Source of the DNA: an uncultured Clostridia bacterium
Lineage (GTDB): Bacteria; Bacillota; Clostridia; Christensenellales; Borkfalkiaceae
Direction: 5' to 3'
Assembly (NCBI GenBank): GCA_937888935.1
Contig: CALARO010000176.1
Span: 1 to 14,165, forward strand
DNA: 14,165 bases
Shown: in pieces, positions 5,572 through 12,923 of the stretch
Layout of the letters: every line of letters begins with the position of its first letter
Numbering within the stretch: position 1 is the first letter of the stretch
Made by a program: the position numbers and the translations under genes
The notes under the pieces: generated by a model
Database searches by the model: none
The model's input: only the letters and a program-made list of their open reading frames with translations
What the model was told of the DNA's origin: nothing

Positions 5572-5886
5572 TTATTTTATCGCGTTCGATAATTCAATAG
5601 CTTTTTTTATCAGCATTTCTTCGCTCGCTTCCGGGTGAGCCTTTTCAAATTTTTTCAGTTGAATTTGTGTCCACCGATACCGAAGCGCGGCTTCTGCGCT
5701 GTTTTCGATACCGATTTCAAACCCGTTTAATTGCCGTTTCAGCTTTCCGTTCTCGTCAAGTTCGGTATAGGGGATCGTTCCGTAATATTCGCCGTTTTTG
5801 TAGTACTCGGGCAAACCTGCTTTTTTGTCTTTGAAAAGTACAAATTTTTCGTTTTCAAAATCTACGCATTTCGTTAAAATTTTCAT
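5572..5886 (-). CDS. Hypothetical protein, 104 aa
   Basis: ATG at 5886 with AGGAG 8 bases upstream; the open frame extends further 5' but only into the J-domain gene. The N-terminal part (CVDFENEKFVLFKDKKAGLP, then EYYKNGEYYGTIPYTELDEN) is predicted as a small beta sheet with aromatic residues. The C-terminal part (LRYRWTQIQLKKFEKAHPEA...EEMLIKKAIELSNAIK) is two helices. It is the second gene of the operon, 38 bases after the J-domain gene with a hairpin between. No family is recognised. Confidence 0.65.
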   Translation of the reverse strand: MKILTKCVDFENEKFVLFKDKKAGLPEYYKNGEYYGTIPYTELDENGKLKRQLNGFEIGIENSAEAALRYRWTQIQLKKFEKAHPEASEEMLIKKAIELSNAIK

Positions 5887-5914
5887 TTTCTTTTGCTCCT
5901 TTGTTTTTTTCTTG

Positions 5915-5938
5915 CGGGAACGGCTTACGCCGCCCCCG
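5915..5938 (-). other. RNA hairpin with GUAA tetraloop over a stop codon
   Basis: Minus strand: the 10-bp stem CGGGGGCGGC/GCCGTTCCCG (two G-U pairs) is closed by loop GTAA, a GNRA-type tetraloop that contains the TAA stop of the J-domain gene. It lies between the first two genes of the operon, in the same role as the hairpins at 5169-5192 and 5528-5551 but with different sequence. Confidence 0.55.
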
Positions 5939-6422
5939 TTATTCTTCTCGTTTCGTCTTTGCGTTCCCTGATCTTCTCGCTGCCGTATTGGTCGCGGATC
6001 TCGTCCATTGTCAATTTGTGTTTGTTCTTTTTCGGCTCTTCGTCCGTCCACGCCCACGCCCGCTTTTTCGAGCAGTAGAAGAAACCGAGGTTTTTCAACT
6101 CGTCTTTGCACTCGTACGCGTTGAACGCCCACAACCAACACCCGCAAAGCTCTAAATCAATATTAAAGCCCATAACGGCGTTGATTATATCGCGGAAGCG
6201 GTCGGGCGCGTCGGCGGTGGCGTTTTCGCTCGTGTACGTTTCGCCCGTTGCGCTTTTGTGCGTATTCCATACCCGCGCCTTTAAATCGTTGTACTCGGCA
6301 TTGATTTTTTGCATATCTTCCACGCGCCCGCCGTGGTCGGGGTGGTGTTCCATTGCTAATTTTTTGTATTGGCTGTAAAGTTCTTCTTTGCTTGTTACGT
6401 TCTTGAAAAATTCGTATTTCAT
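5925..6422 (-). CDS. J-domain (DnaJ-like) protein of phage/mobile-element type, 165 aa
   Basis: The ATG at 6422 is preferred over one 5 codons upstream because GAGG lies 9 bases before it. Residues 1-50 form a short J-domain with the hallmark HPD (27-29) in AMEHHPDHGG, followed by MQKINAEYNDLK. J-domains stimulate the ATPase of DnaK-type chaperones. A second conserved block near residues 93-126 (CGCWLWAFNAYECKDELKNL, then GFFYCSKKRAWAW) matches the pattern of the aromatic C-terminal domain found in many J-proteins of phages and integrative elements (family knowledge). There is no Gly/Phe region and no zinc-finger, so it is not a housekeeping DnaJ. It heads the minus-strand operon. No clear promoter was found upstream. 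Confidence 0.8.
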   Translation of the reverse strand: MKYEFFKNVTSKEELYSQYKKLAMEHHPDHGGRVEDMQKINAEYNDLKARVWNTHKSATGETYTSENATADAPDRFRDIINAVMGFNIDLELCGCWLWAFNAYECKDELKNLGFFYCSKKRAWAWTDEEPKKNKHKLTMDEIRDQYGSEKIRERKDETRRITGAA

Positions 6423-6473
6423 TCGAGTATACCTCATTAAAAAATTTTTTTCGGCTCTGCGCCCTGTTTTCGC

Positions 6474-6502
6474 TTGCGTTTTATTTTCCGCTATGCTATA
6501 AT
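6474..6502 (+). promoter_or_regulatory. Promoter of the large structured RNA
   Basis: TTGCGT (6474-6479), 17 bp, perfect TATAAT (6497-6502). Start is expected at about 6508-6510. The promoter lies in the divergent gap upstream of the J-domain operon. Confidence 0.65.
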
Positions 6503-6508
6503 TGAAAG

Positions 6509-7144
6509 GTATTCAGGAAGCAGGGGCGGCAGGTTTGCCCCTGTTCCGTGGTAGCCGTTCGGGGGAGCTTTGGAAACTTTAACCCCGTTCGGCTTTGCTT
6601 TAATTCCTACGTCGTTAAACTTATCGGGTTATAAACTCGATGAGTTTAACGATTTTTTCGTCTGTCCAGCCTTGCGCCCGCAAGTACTGTATCAGCCGAA
6701 AGATTTCGCCGCCTGTCATTTCTTCCATTTCCTTTTACCTGCCTTTTTTATATTCACGGCTTGCGCCGCGTTGACCTTTTACCGCTTACCCGACGAACCG
6801 AGAACGGAACTCGTTCCATTTTCGGGAGCCTCGCGGGGTTTGTTTCCGCTTAGCTCCGTTGTTCGGGTGTTCCACTTCCGATCGCCTCGCCCGTTTTATC
6901 GGCATAAGCAACGCCCAAACGCAAGAGTTTTCCCGCCCCAAGGGACGAAAAATTTTTTTAATTTTCCGTTTTTATCCGCAACGAAAAAAAGTATACCGTT
7001 TCAGCCGCAGGGGAAATTAAAAAAATTTTTCGCTTTTGCGTTTCGGCGGAGCTTATGCTACCACAAAGGCGAGGCATCGGACGGGGAATATCCGAACCGC
7101 CCTTAGGAGCTAAGAGAAAACAAAGGGGCAAGACCCCTTTTTTT
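6509..7144 (+). ncRNA. Large structured non-coding RNA, about 635 nt, family not identified
   Basis: The region runs from a consensus promoter to an intrinsic terminator and holds no credible protein gene. Helices seen: a 5' hairpin (6516-6547, 11 bp with one bulge); a long-range closing helix GTGGTAGC (6548-6555)/GCTACCAC (7057-7064); a 19-bp hairpin with ATA loop (6612-6652, two G-U pairs); and a long 3' arm. That arm pairs 6903-6909/7051-7057, 6912-6915/7045-7048, 6917-6922/7038-7043, 6940-6944/7033-7037 and 6946-6967/7011-7032, 44 bp in all with an AA/GA internal loop and a 17-nt bulge. After it come 7077-7095 and CTTAG-GAG-CTAAG (7102-7114). Size, density of helices and accessory context recall the large ornate bacterial RNAs (ROOL, GOLLD, OLE classes), but I cannot match it to any by sequence. 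Confidence 0.7.
7122..7144 (+). terminator. Intrinsic terminator of the large RNA
   Basis: AAAGGGG (7122-7128), loop CAAGA, CCCCTTT followed by TTTT (7134-7144). Confidence 0.8.
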
Positions 7145-7159
7145 ATTCAAGCCGTATAA

Positions 7160-7241
7160 AGAAAAGCCTGCTTTTCTCGCGGCAAGATTGCAAGCGGTTT
7201 AGCGTGAAATCGCCGCGCTTGCGGCGATTTCAAAGTAGGCT
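7160..7241. repeat. Cluster of nested inverted repeats
   Basis: Between the large RNA and the IS30 gene lie AGAAAAGC-CT-GCTTTTCT (7160-7177) and a perfect 12-bp stem with 4-nt loop (7205-7216/7221-7232, core GAAATCGCCGC). GCAAGCG (7190-7196)/CGCTTGC (7216-7222) and AAGCCT (7164-7169)/AGGCTT (7236-7241) enclose it. There is no T-run on either strand, so these are not standard terminators. They may be IS-end remnants or a second small structured RNA. Confidence 0.4.
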
Positions 7242-7244
7242 TAA

Positions 7245-8418
7245 TTTCAGCAATATAGCAAAATAACGTGGCTTACACGATTTAAGGGGGGTACCCATTT
7301 ATGAATTACAAAGGTTTTAAACATTTAACGGCTACCGACAGATTACGCATAGAAGAATGTGTTCGGCATAAACGAACGCCGAAACAAATCGCCGAAGAAT
7401 TAGGCTGTTCCGTGCGTACCGTTTACTACGAATTAAAACGCGGGGCAACAACAAAGAAAGTCGGGTATTACGATCATTATCAATACGAGCGATTATATAA
7501 ATACAAGTCGTGTTATGAGCCGAGTATCGCAGAAAATCGATATAGAGAATTTTTGAAAGCCAAAGGCGCGGACTTAAAAATCGGGAAAGATTTTGAGCTT
7601 GCGAATTACATTGAAAAACGTATCGCCGACGATAAACTTACTCCGCTTGCCGTTTTGGGCGAAATTAAGAAAAAGAATTTGCAGTTTAACACGTCCATTT
7701 GTTTGCGCACGCTTTATTCGTATATAGAAAAAGGCGTATTTTTGCGATTAAGCAATGAGAATTTGCCGATTAAGCGGAAAAAGAGAAAAAAGAAGAAGCA
7801 CAAGAAAACAATTTCTCGCGCTCCTCGCGGTACAAGTATAGAACAGCGCCCCGCAGAAATTGCGGAACGCCGTGAATTTGGTCATTGGGAAATGGACTGC
7901 GTTGTCGGTACTACATTAGATACTTTGCTTAACCTTTCGGAAAGAGTTACAAGAAAAGAATTGATTTTTAAAATTCCGAGCAAACGCGCAGAAAACGTTG
8001 TTGCCGTGATTGATAGCTTAGAAAGAAAATACGGCGGGAAGTTTTCGAAAGTATTCAAATCAATTACGGTAGATAACGGCGGCGAGTTCAGCGATTGCGA
8101 AGGGTTAGAAAAATCTAAAAGAAATAAAGAAAAGGAAGAACAACGAACGAAAATGTATTATTGCCACCCGTATAGCAGTAGCGAACGGGCTACGAATGAG
8201 AGATTAAATCGGGAAGTGCGCCGAATATTCCCGAAAAAGACGAATTTCAAACACGTAACGAAGAAACAAGTGAAAGCTTGCGAAGATTGGATGAATAATT
8301 ATCCCCGTCAAGTTTTGGGCTTTGCCACTCCGAACGAATTGTTCGCCGAATATATGAAAAACTTAAAATAAAAAAATTTTTTAACTTTTTTTCAATTTTT
8401 TGCAATTTACTCTTGACA
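7245..8418 (+). mobile_element. IS30-family insertion sequence (ends approximate)
   Basis: A complete transposase gene is flanked by a weak imperfect inverted repeat. The left end is around TTTCAGCAATATAGCAAAA (from 7245). The right end is around TTTTTTGCAATTTACTC and TTGACA (8396-8418). The GCAAAA/TTTTGC cores match, but the outer parts do so only loosely and need an indel. No target duplication was established, so the boundaries are tentative. Confidence 0.35.
7301..8371 (+). CDS. IS30-family transposase, 356 aa
   Basis: DDE transposase of the IS30 family, which cuts and joins the ends of its own insertion sequence. The N-terminal helix-turn-helix is at residues 8-48 (KQIAEELGCSVRTVYYELKR). 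A very basic linker lies at 158-169 (KRKKRKKKKHKK). The catalytic core has GHWEMDCVVG (D199), TVDNGGEF (D258) and SERATNERLNREVRRIFPKK (E300). All three acidic residues are present, so it may be active. The D-E gap (41 residues) holds a charged insertion and is a little longer than the usual 33. AAGGGGGG lies 9 bases before the ATG and overlaps a GGGTACCC palindrome. It has full-family length with no frameshift. Confidence 0.9.
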   Translation: MNYKGFKHLTATDRLRIEECVRHKRTPKQIAEELGCSVRTVYYELKRGATTKKVGYYDHYQYERLYKYKSCYEPSIAENRYREFLKAKGADLKIGKDFELANYIEKRIADDKLTPLAVLGEIKKKNLQFNTSICLRTLYSYIEKGVFLRLSNENLPIKRKKRKKKKHKKTISRAPRGTSIEQRPAEIAERREFGHWEMDCVVGTTLDTLLNLSERVTRKELIFKIPSKRAENVVAVIDSLERKYGGKFSKVFKSITVDNGGEFSDCEGLEKSKRNKEKEEQRTKMYYCHPYSSSERATNERLNREVRRIFPKKTNFKHVTKKQVKACEDWMNNYPRQVLGFATPNELFAEYMKNLK

Positions 8419-8428
8419 TTTACGTGCC

Positions 8429-8448
8429 AAAACGCCGCCCAAACGGCG
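8429..8448 (-). terminator. Terminator of the argS-helD unit
   Basis: Minus strand: CGCCG (8448-8444), loop TTTGGG, CGGCG (8437-8433), then TTTT (8432-8429), 22 bases after the helD stop. The stem is short, so this is a moderate call. Confidence 0.5.
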
Positions 8449-8469
8449 ATTTCGGCGCGCGGACAACGG

Positions 8470-10872
8470 TTACTCTTTGTTTCCTTCGATAATCGCAAGC
8501 GAATTCAGCGCGCGCGTACAGGCGATGTATTTTTCCGCCTTGCTCATATTGCCTATCGCCGCGGCAACCGCCGAAAATTCAAGTCCTTTGCTTTCGTACA
8601 CCGTGAGAAGATTTACCCGCGTGCGCGAAAGTTTGCCTTTTTTGCCTACGTCCCAGAACGTTTTTCTGCGGTATTTTTCCTTGTCCGCTTCCGTGCAGAT
8701 CACGGCGCGGACGCCCTTTTTATCCGCGAAAAACGCCGTCATCGAGCGCGCGGAAATATGCTGCACCGGCGGCCCGTCCACGCCGAACGCCACCATGTCC
8801 GCTTCGGTATCCTGCTTCACGTATTCCACGATCTGATTCGTATTTCGGTAGTTATTATCGAGCTTATAAATATTCGCCCCGGGAAAGGCGTTTTCCCACT
8901 TACCCACGCCCCGATACGGCGTCATGTTCTGTCCGAGATCGCCGAACACGTTGAACGCCGCGCGGGAATTGATTTTCTGCAAAAGCGCGTACTCGCCCGC
9001 CGAAATATCCTGCGCTTCGTCTACGAACACAAACGAATACGCGGGGCGGAGTTCTTCGCCCGTGGCGGAAAGCAGCGCGCAGAGCGCGTAGCGGTCGGAA
9101 GGATACAGCATATGCCCCGTCATGCCGTATTTCGCCTTGGTTTTCTTCACCGTTTCGCGATAGAAATAGCGCAGCACGTCCACAAAATTTTCGCCCTTGC
9201 CGAGCGCGGCAAACGTGCTTTCCCCGCGCAGAAACGCGTAAAATTCCGCGAACGCGTCGTTCGCTTCGCCGATCGTTTCCACTTTCGAAAGCACTTTTTT
9301 AATTTCGGCAAGCAGCTCTTCTTTCGCCGCCAGCCGCTCGGGGAAAAGATACGTTTCTTCGCCGCCGGCGGAAGATTTATACCGCTTTACGTCGGCAAGT
9401 TCTTTTTCCACGGTTTCCGCAAGCTCGGCAAGCGTGGTAAGCGCGTCCGCGCAGATTTCTTCCGTTTTCTTCGCGAGATACGCCGCGTTGTTGTAAAACG
9501 AGAGAAGCTGACGGAAAAAGTACGCGGGAACGCCCGCTTTTTCTTCTTTCACCACGTTTTTCAGAAAGTCGTTCACCACGGTGACGGCGTTCATGAGATA
9601 GCGGAAAGGCTTCGTGTAAAACACGCCGCCGCCATCCTTTCTTTCCTTGATTTCGCCCAGCACGGCGCGGCGGATACGCAAAGAAGCGTTCTTGATTTTT
9701 TCGTATGCGGCAAGCTGTTCTTCCGTGCGTTTTACAAGCGCGGAAACGTATTCGCGGCACTCTTCGCCCGTGAAAATGCCGTATAAATTATCGTAAGTTT
9801 TATTCACTTTTTTCTGCACGTCGCGCGCGAACGCGGGCGAGTACAGATATTTTAAATACGCTTCGTTTTCTTTCGCCGCGTAATCTATTTTGCTTTCCGC
9901 GTCTACGCCGAAGCGGGAAAGCACTTTCGAAAAATACTCGCCCACCGTCATCGCGCGCACCTTTTCGAGTTGCAGAATTTCGGCAAGCTCTTCGATGAAT
10001 TCGTTGAACGAATTGCCGGGCGTGATCAAAAGCACGTCGCGCGGGCGCACGTTTTCGTCGTTGTACATAAGATACGAAAGGCGGTGCAGCATCACCATCG
10101 TTTTGCCGCTGCCCGCGCAGCCTTGCAGCACGAAACTTTCCCTTTCGGGCAGCGAAATCACCGCGTACTGCTTTTCCTGTATCGTTTCGATAATATCGCG
10201 CACGTTCGTTTCTTCCTTGCGCGATTTTAAAATCTCGCGCAGGTACGGATCGAACAAAATTTCTTCGTCGCGCCCCGAAATTTCTTCGCGCGTGAGATAA
10301 TCGCGCACGGACAGAAATTCGTTTTTGAAATCTTCTAATTTGCCCGCTTTCACGCGCAGCGCGCGGCGCAAAATCACCTGATAATCGTACTCGTTGATGG
10401 AAAAACGCACGCTGCTTTTCTGATAATAACGCTTAGCGATCGGCGCGCGCCAGTCCACGATTTCAAGGCGCATATCGCCGCGTTTGCCGATATAATAGCT
10501 GTTGTAGCCTTCTTTATCGTCCACCACGTCCATGCGGGCGAAATACGGCTCGTCGAAAAACGGGCGGCACTTCTCGATTTCTTCCGTAAGGCGTTGCTTT
10601 TCGGCGCGCAGCTCTTTGATACGGCAGTACGTTTCGGCGTTTTTCGAAATTCTTTTCCGAAGCTCGTTCAGCTCTTCTTCGGCGGCGGAAAACTGCTTTT
10701 TCAGCGCGTTGATTTTCGTTACGCGCAGCATCACCAAAAGCGCCTTTAAGCGTTCTTCTTCGTAAAGGCGTTGTTTTTCGTCGTCTAAAAGCGATAAAAA
10801 CCAGGCTTTATCCGCCTGCTTTTTCGGATCGAGCAGACGTATGCAGTTTTCCGTTCTCTCTTTTCCGTCCAC
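8470..10872 (-). CDS. helD: HelD-like superfamily 1 helicase (RNA polymerase recycling factor), 800 aa
   Basis: HelD proteins bind RNA polymerase and use ATP to free it from DNA and stalled complexes. Features: an N-terminal coiled coil (about residues 30-105) as in the arm that enters the polymerase secondary channel; WRAPIAKRYY (141-150) and FDPYLREIL typical of the family; Walker A GCAGSGKT (251-258); DEAQD in the second helicase half; a DNNYRNTNQI motif; and a C-terminal YIACTRALNSLAII motif. Length agrees with Firmicutes HelD (about 770-800). The start is GTG at 10872 with AAAGGGG 6 bases upstream. It lies 53 bases downstream of argS on the same strand and is probably co-transcribed. An ordinary UvrD/Rep helicase is less likely because of the N-terminal arm. 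Confidence 0.85.
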   Translation of the reverse strand: MDGKERTENCIRLLDPKKQADKAWFLSLLDDEKQRLYEEERLKALLVMLRVTKINALKKQFSAAEEELNELRKRISKNAETYCRIKELRAEKQRLTEEIEKCRPFFDEPYFARMDVVDDKEGYNSYYIGKRGDMRLEIVDWRAPIAKRYYQKSSVRFSINEYDYQVILRRALRVKAGKLEDFKNEFLSVRDYLTREEISGRDEEILFDPYLREILKSRKEETNVRDIIETIQEKQYAVISLPERESFVLQGCAGSGKTMVMLHRLSYLMYNDENVRPRDVLLITPGNSFNEFIEELAEILQLEKVRAMTVGEYFSKVLSRFGVDAESKIDYAAKENEAYLKYLYSPAFARDVQKKVNKTYDNLYGIFTGEECREYVSALVKRTEEQLAAYEKIKNASLRIRRAVLGEIKERKDGGGVFYTKPFRYLMNAVTVVNDFLKNVVKEEKAGVPAYFFRQLLSFYNNAAYLAKKTEEICADALTTLAELAETVEKELADVKRYKSSAGGEETYLFPERLAAKEELLAEIKKVLSKVETIGEANDAFAEFYAFLRGESTFAALGKGENFVDVLRYFYRETVKKTKAKYGMTGHMLYPSDRYALCALLSATGEELRPAYSFVFVDEAQDISAGEYALLQKINSRAAFNVFGDLGQNMTPYRGVGKWENAFPGANIYKLDNNYRNTNQIVEYVKQDTEADMVAFGVDGPPVQHISARSMTAFFADKKGVRAVICTEADKEKYRRKTFWDVGKKGKLSRTRVNLLTVYESKGLEFSAVAAAIGNMSKAEKYIACTRALNSLAIIEGNKE

Positions 10873-10925
10873 CTTTCACCCCTTTGCGCCGCGCTTTTTT
10901 GAATGTACCGCCTACGGTTTTTCCG

Positions 10926-12632
10926 TTACATTCTGTCCGGCATGGAAATTCCGAGCAGCGCGAACGCGTTTTTTAATGCCTGCGCGGCTGCCGACGTAAG
11001 CGCAAGGCGGAATTTCTTGCGGTTTTCGTCTTCCGCGGCAAGAATTTTGCAATCGAAATAGAATTTATTGAATTTCTGCGAAAGATCCACCGCATACCGC
11101 GCGATAAACGACGGCTCGTACTTTTCCGCCGCTTCCTTCACCGTATCGGGGAATTTTTCAAGCGATTTCGCAAGATCGGTTTCCGCTTCGTTCAGCTCGA
11201 AATCAATTTTATAGTCTTCCGCGCCCGCGCCCTGCTCTTTCGCCTTTTGCAGCACCGATTTCGCCCGCGCGCAGGTGTACTGCACGTACACGCTTGTTTC
11301 GCCGTCGAAATTCAGCACTTTATCGTAAGAAAACACGATGTCCTTGATTTTGCTGTTGTAAAGCGCGCCGAAAATCACCGCGCCCACGCCCACCTGCGTG
11401 GAGATCTTCTGCTTTTCTTCGCCCTGCAAAGAGGGATTTTTCTCGCTGATGATCTCGTAGGCTTTTTCGATGCAGCGATTGATTACGTCTTCTAAAAACA
11501 CCACGTTGCCCTTGCGGGTAGACATCGTGCCTTCTTCGAGCGACACCATGCCGTAAGCCACGTGTACCAGATCTTTCGCCCACTCTTTGCCCATGAGTTC
11601 CAGCACCTTGAAGAACTGGCGGAAGTGCAGATTCTGCTGATACGCCACCACGTACAGGCACTTATAAAAATCGTAAGTCTGCTTGCGGTAGATCGCCGCC
11701 GCCATATCGCGCGTGGCGTACAGCGAAGTGCCGTCCGATTTTAATATGATACAAGGCGGCATTCCGTATTCGTCGAGCTTCACCACCTGCGCGCCCTGAC
11801 TTTCTACCAGCAGACCCTTTGCTTTCAGCTCGTCCACCACGGGCTGCATCTTGTCCGAATAAAAACTTTCGCCTGCGTAAGAATCGAATTTAATATCGAG
11901 CAGATCGTAAATTTTCTGCACGTCTTTTAAGGTAAGCTCTTTAAACCACCGGAACAGCGCAAGACATTCTTCGTCCTTTTCTTCGATTTTTTTGAAGTAG
12001 GCGCGCGCTTCGTCGTTATATTCGGGATGTTCTTCCGCTTCGCGGTGAAAACGCACGTACAATTCGTTGAGCGCGCGGATACCGCCCTTTTGCACCGTTT
12101 CTTTATCGCCCCAACGCTTGTACGCCGAAATCAGCTTGCCGAATTGCGTGCCGTAATCGCCGAGATGGTTGATTCCCACCGCCTTATAACCCAGAAACGA
12201 TAAAATGCGGTACAGCGCGCCGCCGAGTACCGTGGTGGATAAATGCCCGATATGAAAAGGTTTCGCGATATTGATCGAAGAATAGTCGATGCAGATCGTC
12301 TTGCCGCGCCCGAGATCGGAAGAGCCGTACTTATCGCCTTCTTTTTCAATGCGCGCAAGCGTTTCCGCTACGAACGCCGAACGATCGATTCTGAAATTGA
12401 GATACCCGTTCACCGACGAAACGCCGCAGATCACTAAGTCCGTAGTAAACGCGTTTTTTAAATCTTCGGCGATCGCGACGGGCGATTTTTTGAGAATTTT
12501 CGAAAATTTGAAGCAGGGCAGCGCAAAATCGCCCATATCGTTGGCGGGCGGCACGGTGAGATAAGAAGCGATCTCTTCCGCGCTTACCCCGTCGATCGCG
12601 ATTTTTTCGGCTATATATTTCTTGTAATCCAT
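10926..12632 (-). CDS. argS: Arginyl-tRNA synthetase, 568 aa
   Basis: Class I aminoacyl-tRNA synthetase that charges tRNA-Arg with arginine in the cytoplasm. The N-terminal Arg-tRNA synthetase domain covers about residues 1-85 (NDMGDFALPCFKFSKILKKS). The catalytic motif FHIGH is at 126-130 in DYSSINIAKPFHIGHLSTT, followed by INHLGDYGTQFGKLI. A MSTRKGN block stands in the KMSKS region, as usual for ArgRS. The C-terminal DALR anticodon-binding domain ends in ALLGISMPDRM. Length is normal. ATG with GAGGAG about 8-9 bases upstream. A promoter with a leader of about 70 nt precedes it. That leader is too short for a T-box, and none is seen. Confidence 0.95.
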   Translation of the reverse strand: MDYKKYIAEKIAIDGVSAEEIASYLTVPPANDMGDFALPCFKFSKILKKSPVAIAEDLKNAFTTDLVICGVSSVNGYLNFRIDRSAFVAETLARIEKEGDKYGSSDLGRGKTICIDYSSINIAKPFHIGHLSTTVLGGALYRILSFLGYKAVGINHLGDYGTQFGKLISAYKRWGDKETVQKGGIRALNELYVRFHREAEEHPEYNDEARAYFKKIEEKDEECLALFRWFKELTLKDVQKIYDLLDIKFDSYAGESFYSDKMQPVVDELKAKGLLVESQGAQVVKLDEYGMPPCIILKSDGTSLYATRDMAAAIYRKQTYDFYKCLYVVAYQQNLHFRQFFKVLELMGKEWAKDLVHVAYGMVSLEEGTMSTRKGNVVFLEDVINRCIEKAYEIISEKNPSLQGEEKQKISTQVGVGAVIFGALYNSKIKDIVFSYDKVLNFDGETSVYVQYTCARAKSVLQKAKEQGAGAEDYKIDFELNEAETDLAKSLEKFPDTVKEAAEKYEPSFIARYAVDLSQKFNKFYFDCKILAAEDENRKKFRLALTSAAAQALKNAFALLGISMPDRM

Positions 12633-12710
12633 AAGTAAATCTCCTCGCGCGCCCCGCGAAAACTGCTTCTGACGCGGTTTTTTATGCTTTTTCAGACGTT
12701 TTCAAAAGAT

Positions 12711-12739
12711 ATATTAACATATTTTTGAAAAATATGCAA
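12711..12739 (-). promoter_or_regulatory. argS promoter
   Basis: Minus strand: TTGCAT (12739-12734), 17 bp, TAATAT (12716-12711), placing the start near 12704. Confidence 0.55.
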
Positions 12740-12746
12740 GTTTAAT

Positions 12747-12775
12747 TTGCTTATTTTCGAATTTTATATTATAAT
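12747..12775 (+). promoter_or_regulatory. ychF promoter
   Basis: TTGCTT (12747-12752), 17 bp, perfect TATAAT (12770-12775). Start is expected near 12782, leaving a leader of about 142 nt. Confidence 0.6.
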
Positions 12776-12781
12776 TATATG

Positions 12782-12923
12782 GCAGTTTATATGGCGGCGC
12801 TGAAAATTTCCGCCGTAAAAACGTTATGCCGGCGCGAAAAAATCCGCCGCAAAACTTTGGCGGCGCGCAATACATTCGCCGCCGCGCGCAAAAAACGAAT
12901 TATTTTAAGGAAGTGTTTTTAAT
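12782..12923 (+). other. GC-rich structured 5' leader of ychF
   Basis: The leader contains five mutually complementary segments: GGCGGCG (12793), CCGCCG (12810), CCGCCGC (12844), GGCGGCG (12859) and CGCCGCCGCG (12877). Hairpins 12791-12816 and 12844-12863 can form, and alternative pairings are equally possible. No terminator-like T-run is present before the ribosome binding site. Confidence 0.4.

Noticed and set aside
6946..6965. Run of T after A-rich DNA as a possible terminator
   Set aside because: The T-run is one arm of a 22-bp helix with 7011-7032, so it is part of the RNA fold, and the promoter-driven unit continues to the real terminator at 7122-7144.
6570..7106. 178-aa open frame across the large RNA region
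   Set aside because: No ribosome binding site, a Phe-rich composition that simply reads T-runs, and its sequence is explained by long RNA helices.
6509..7144. RNase P RNA, tmRNA, or group II intron
   Set aside because: No tRNA-like ends, no recognisable P4 sequence, no domain V hairpin and no intron-encoded reverse transcriptase were seen.
2026..8384. Recurrent AAAAAATTTTTT tracts (near 2028, 6439, 6948, 7019, 8372) as a dispersed functional motif
   Set aside because: Two belong to the large RNA helix, and the others fit the AT-rich composition of gene gaps; no consistent position relative to genes.
865..8431. ACGTGCCAAA at 865-874 and 8422-8431 as element attachment repeats
   Set aside because: Ten bases only, the first copy lies inside the small RNA gene, and no integrase or flanking symmetry supports it.
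8413..9786. 457-aa plus-strand open frame opposite helD
   Set aside because: Arg/His/Phe-rich shadow translation of a GC-biased gene; the helicase motifs are on the minus strand.
12633..12704. T-box or other riboswitch in the argS leader
   Set aside because: The leader is only about 70 nt and shows neither a T-box sequence nor an antiterminator stem.
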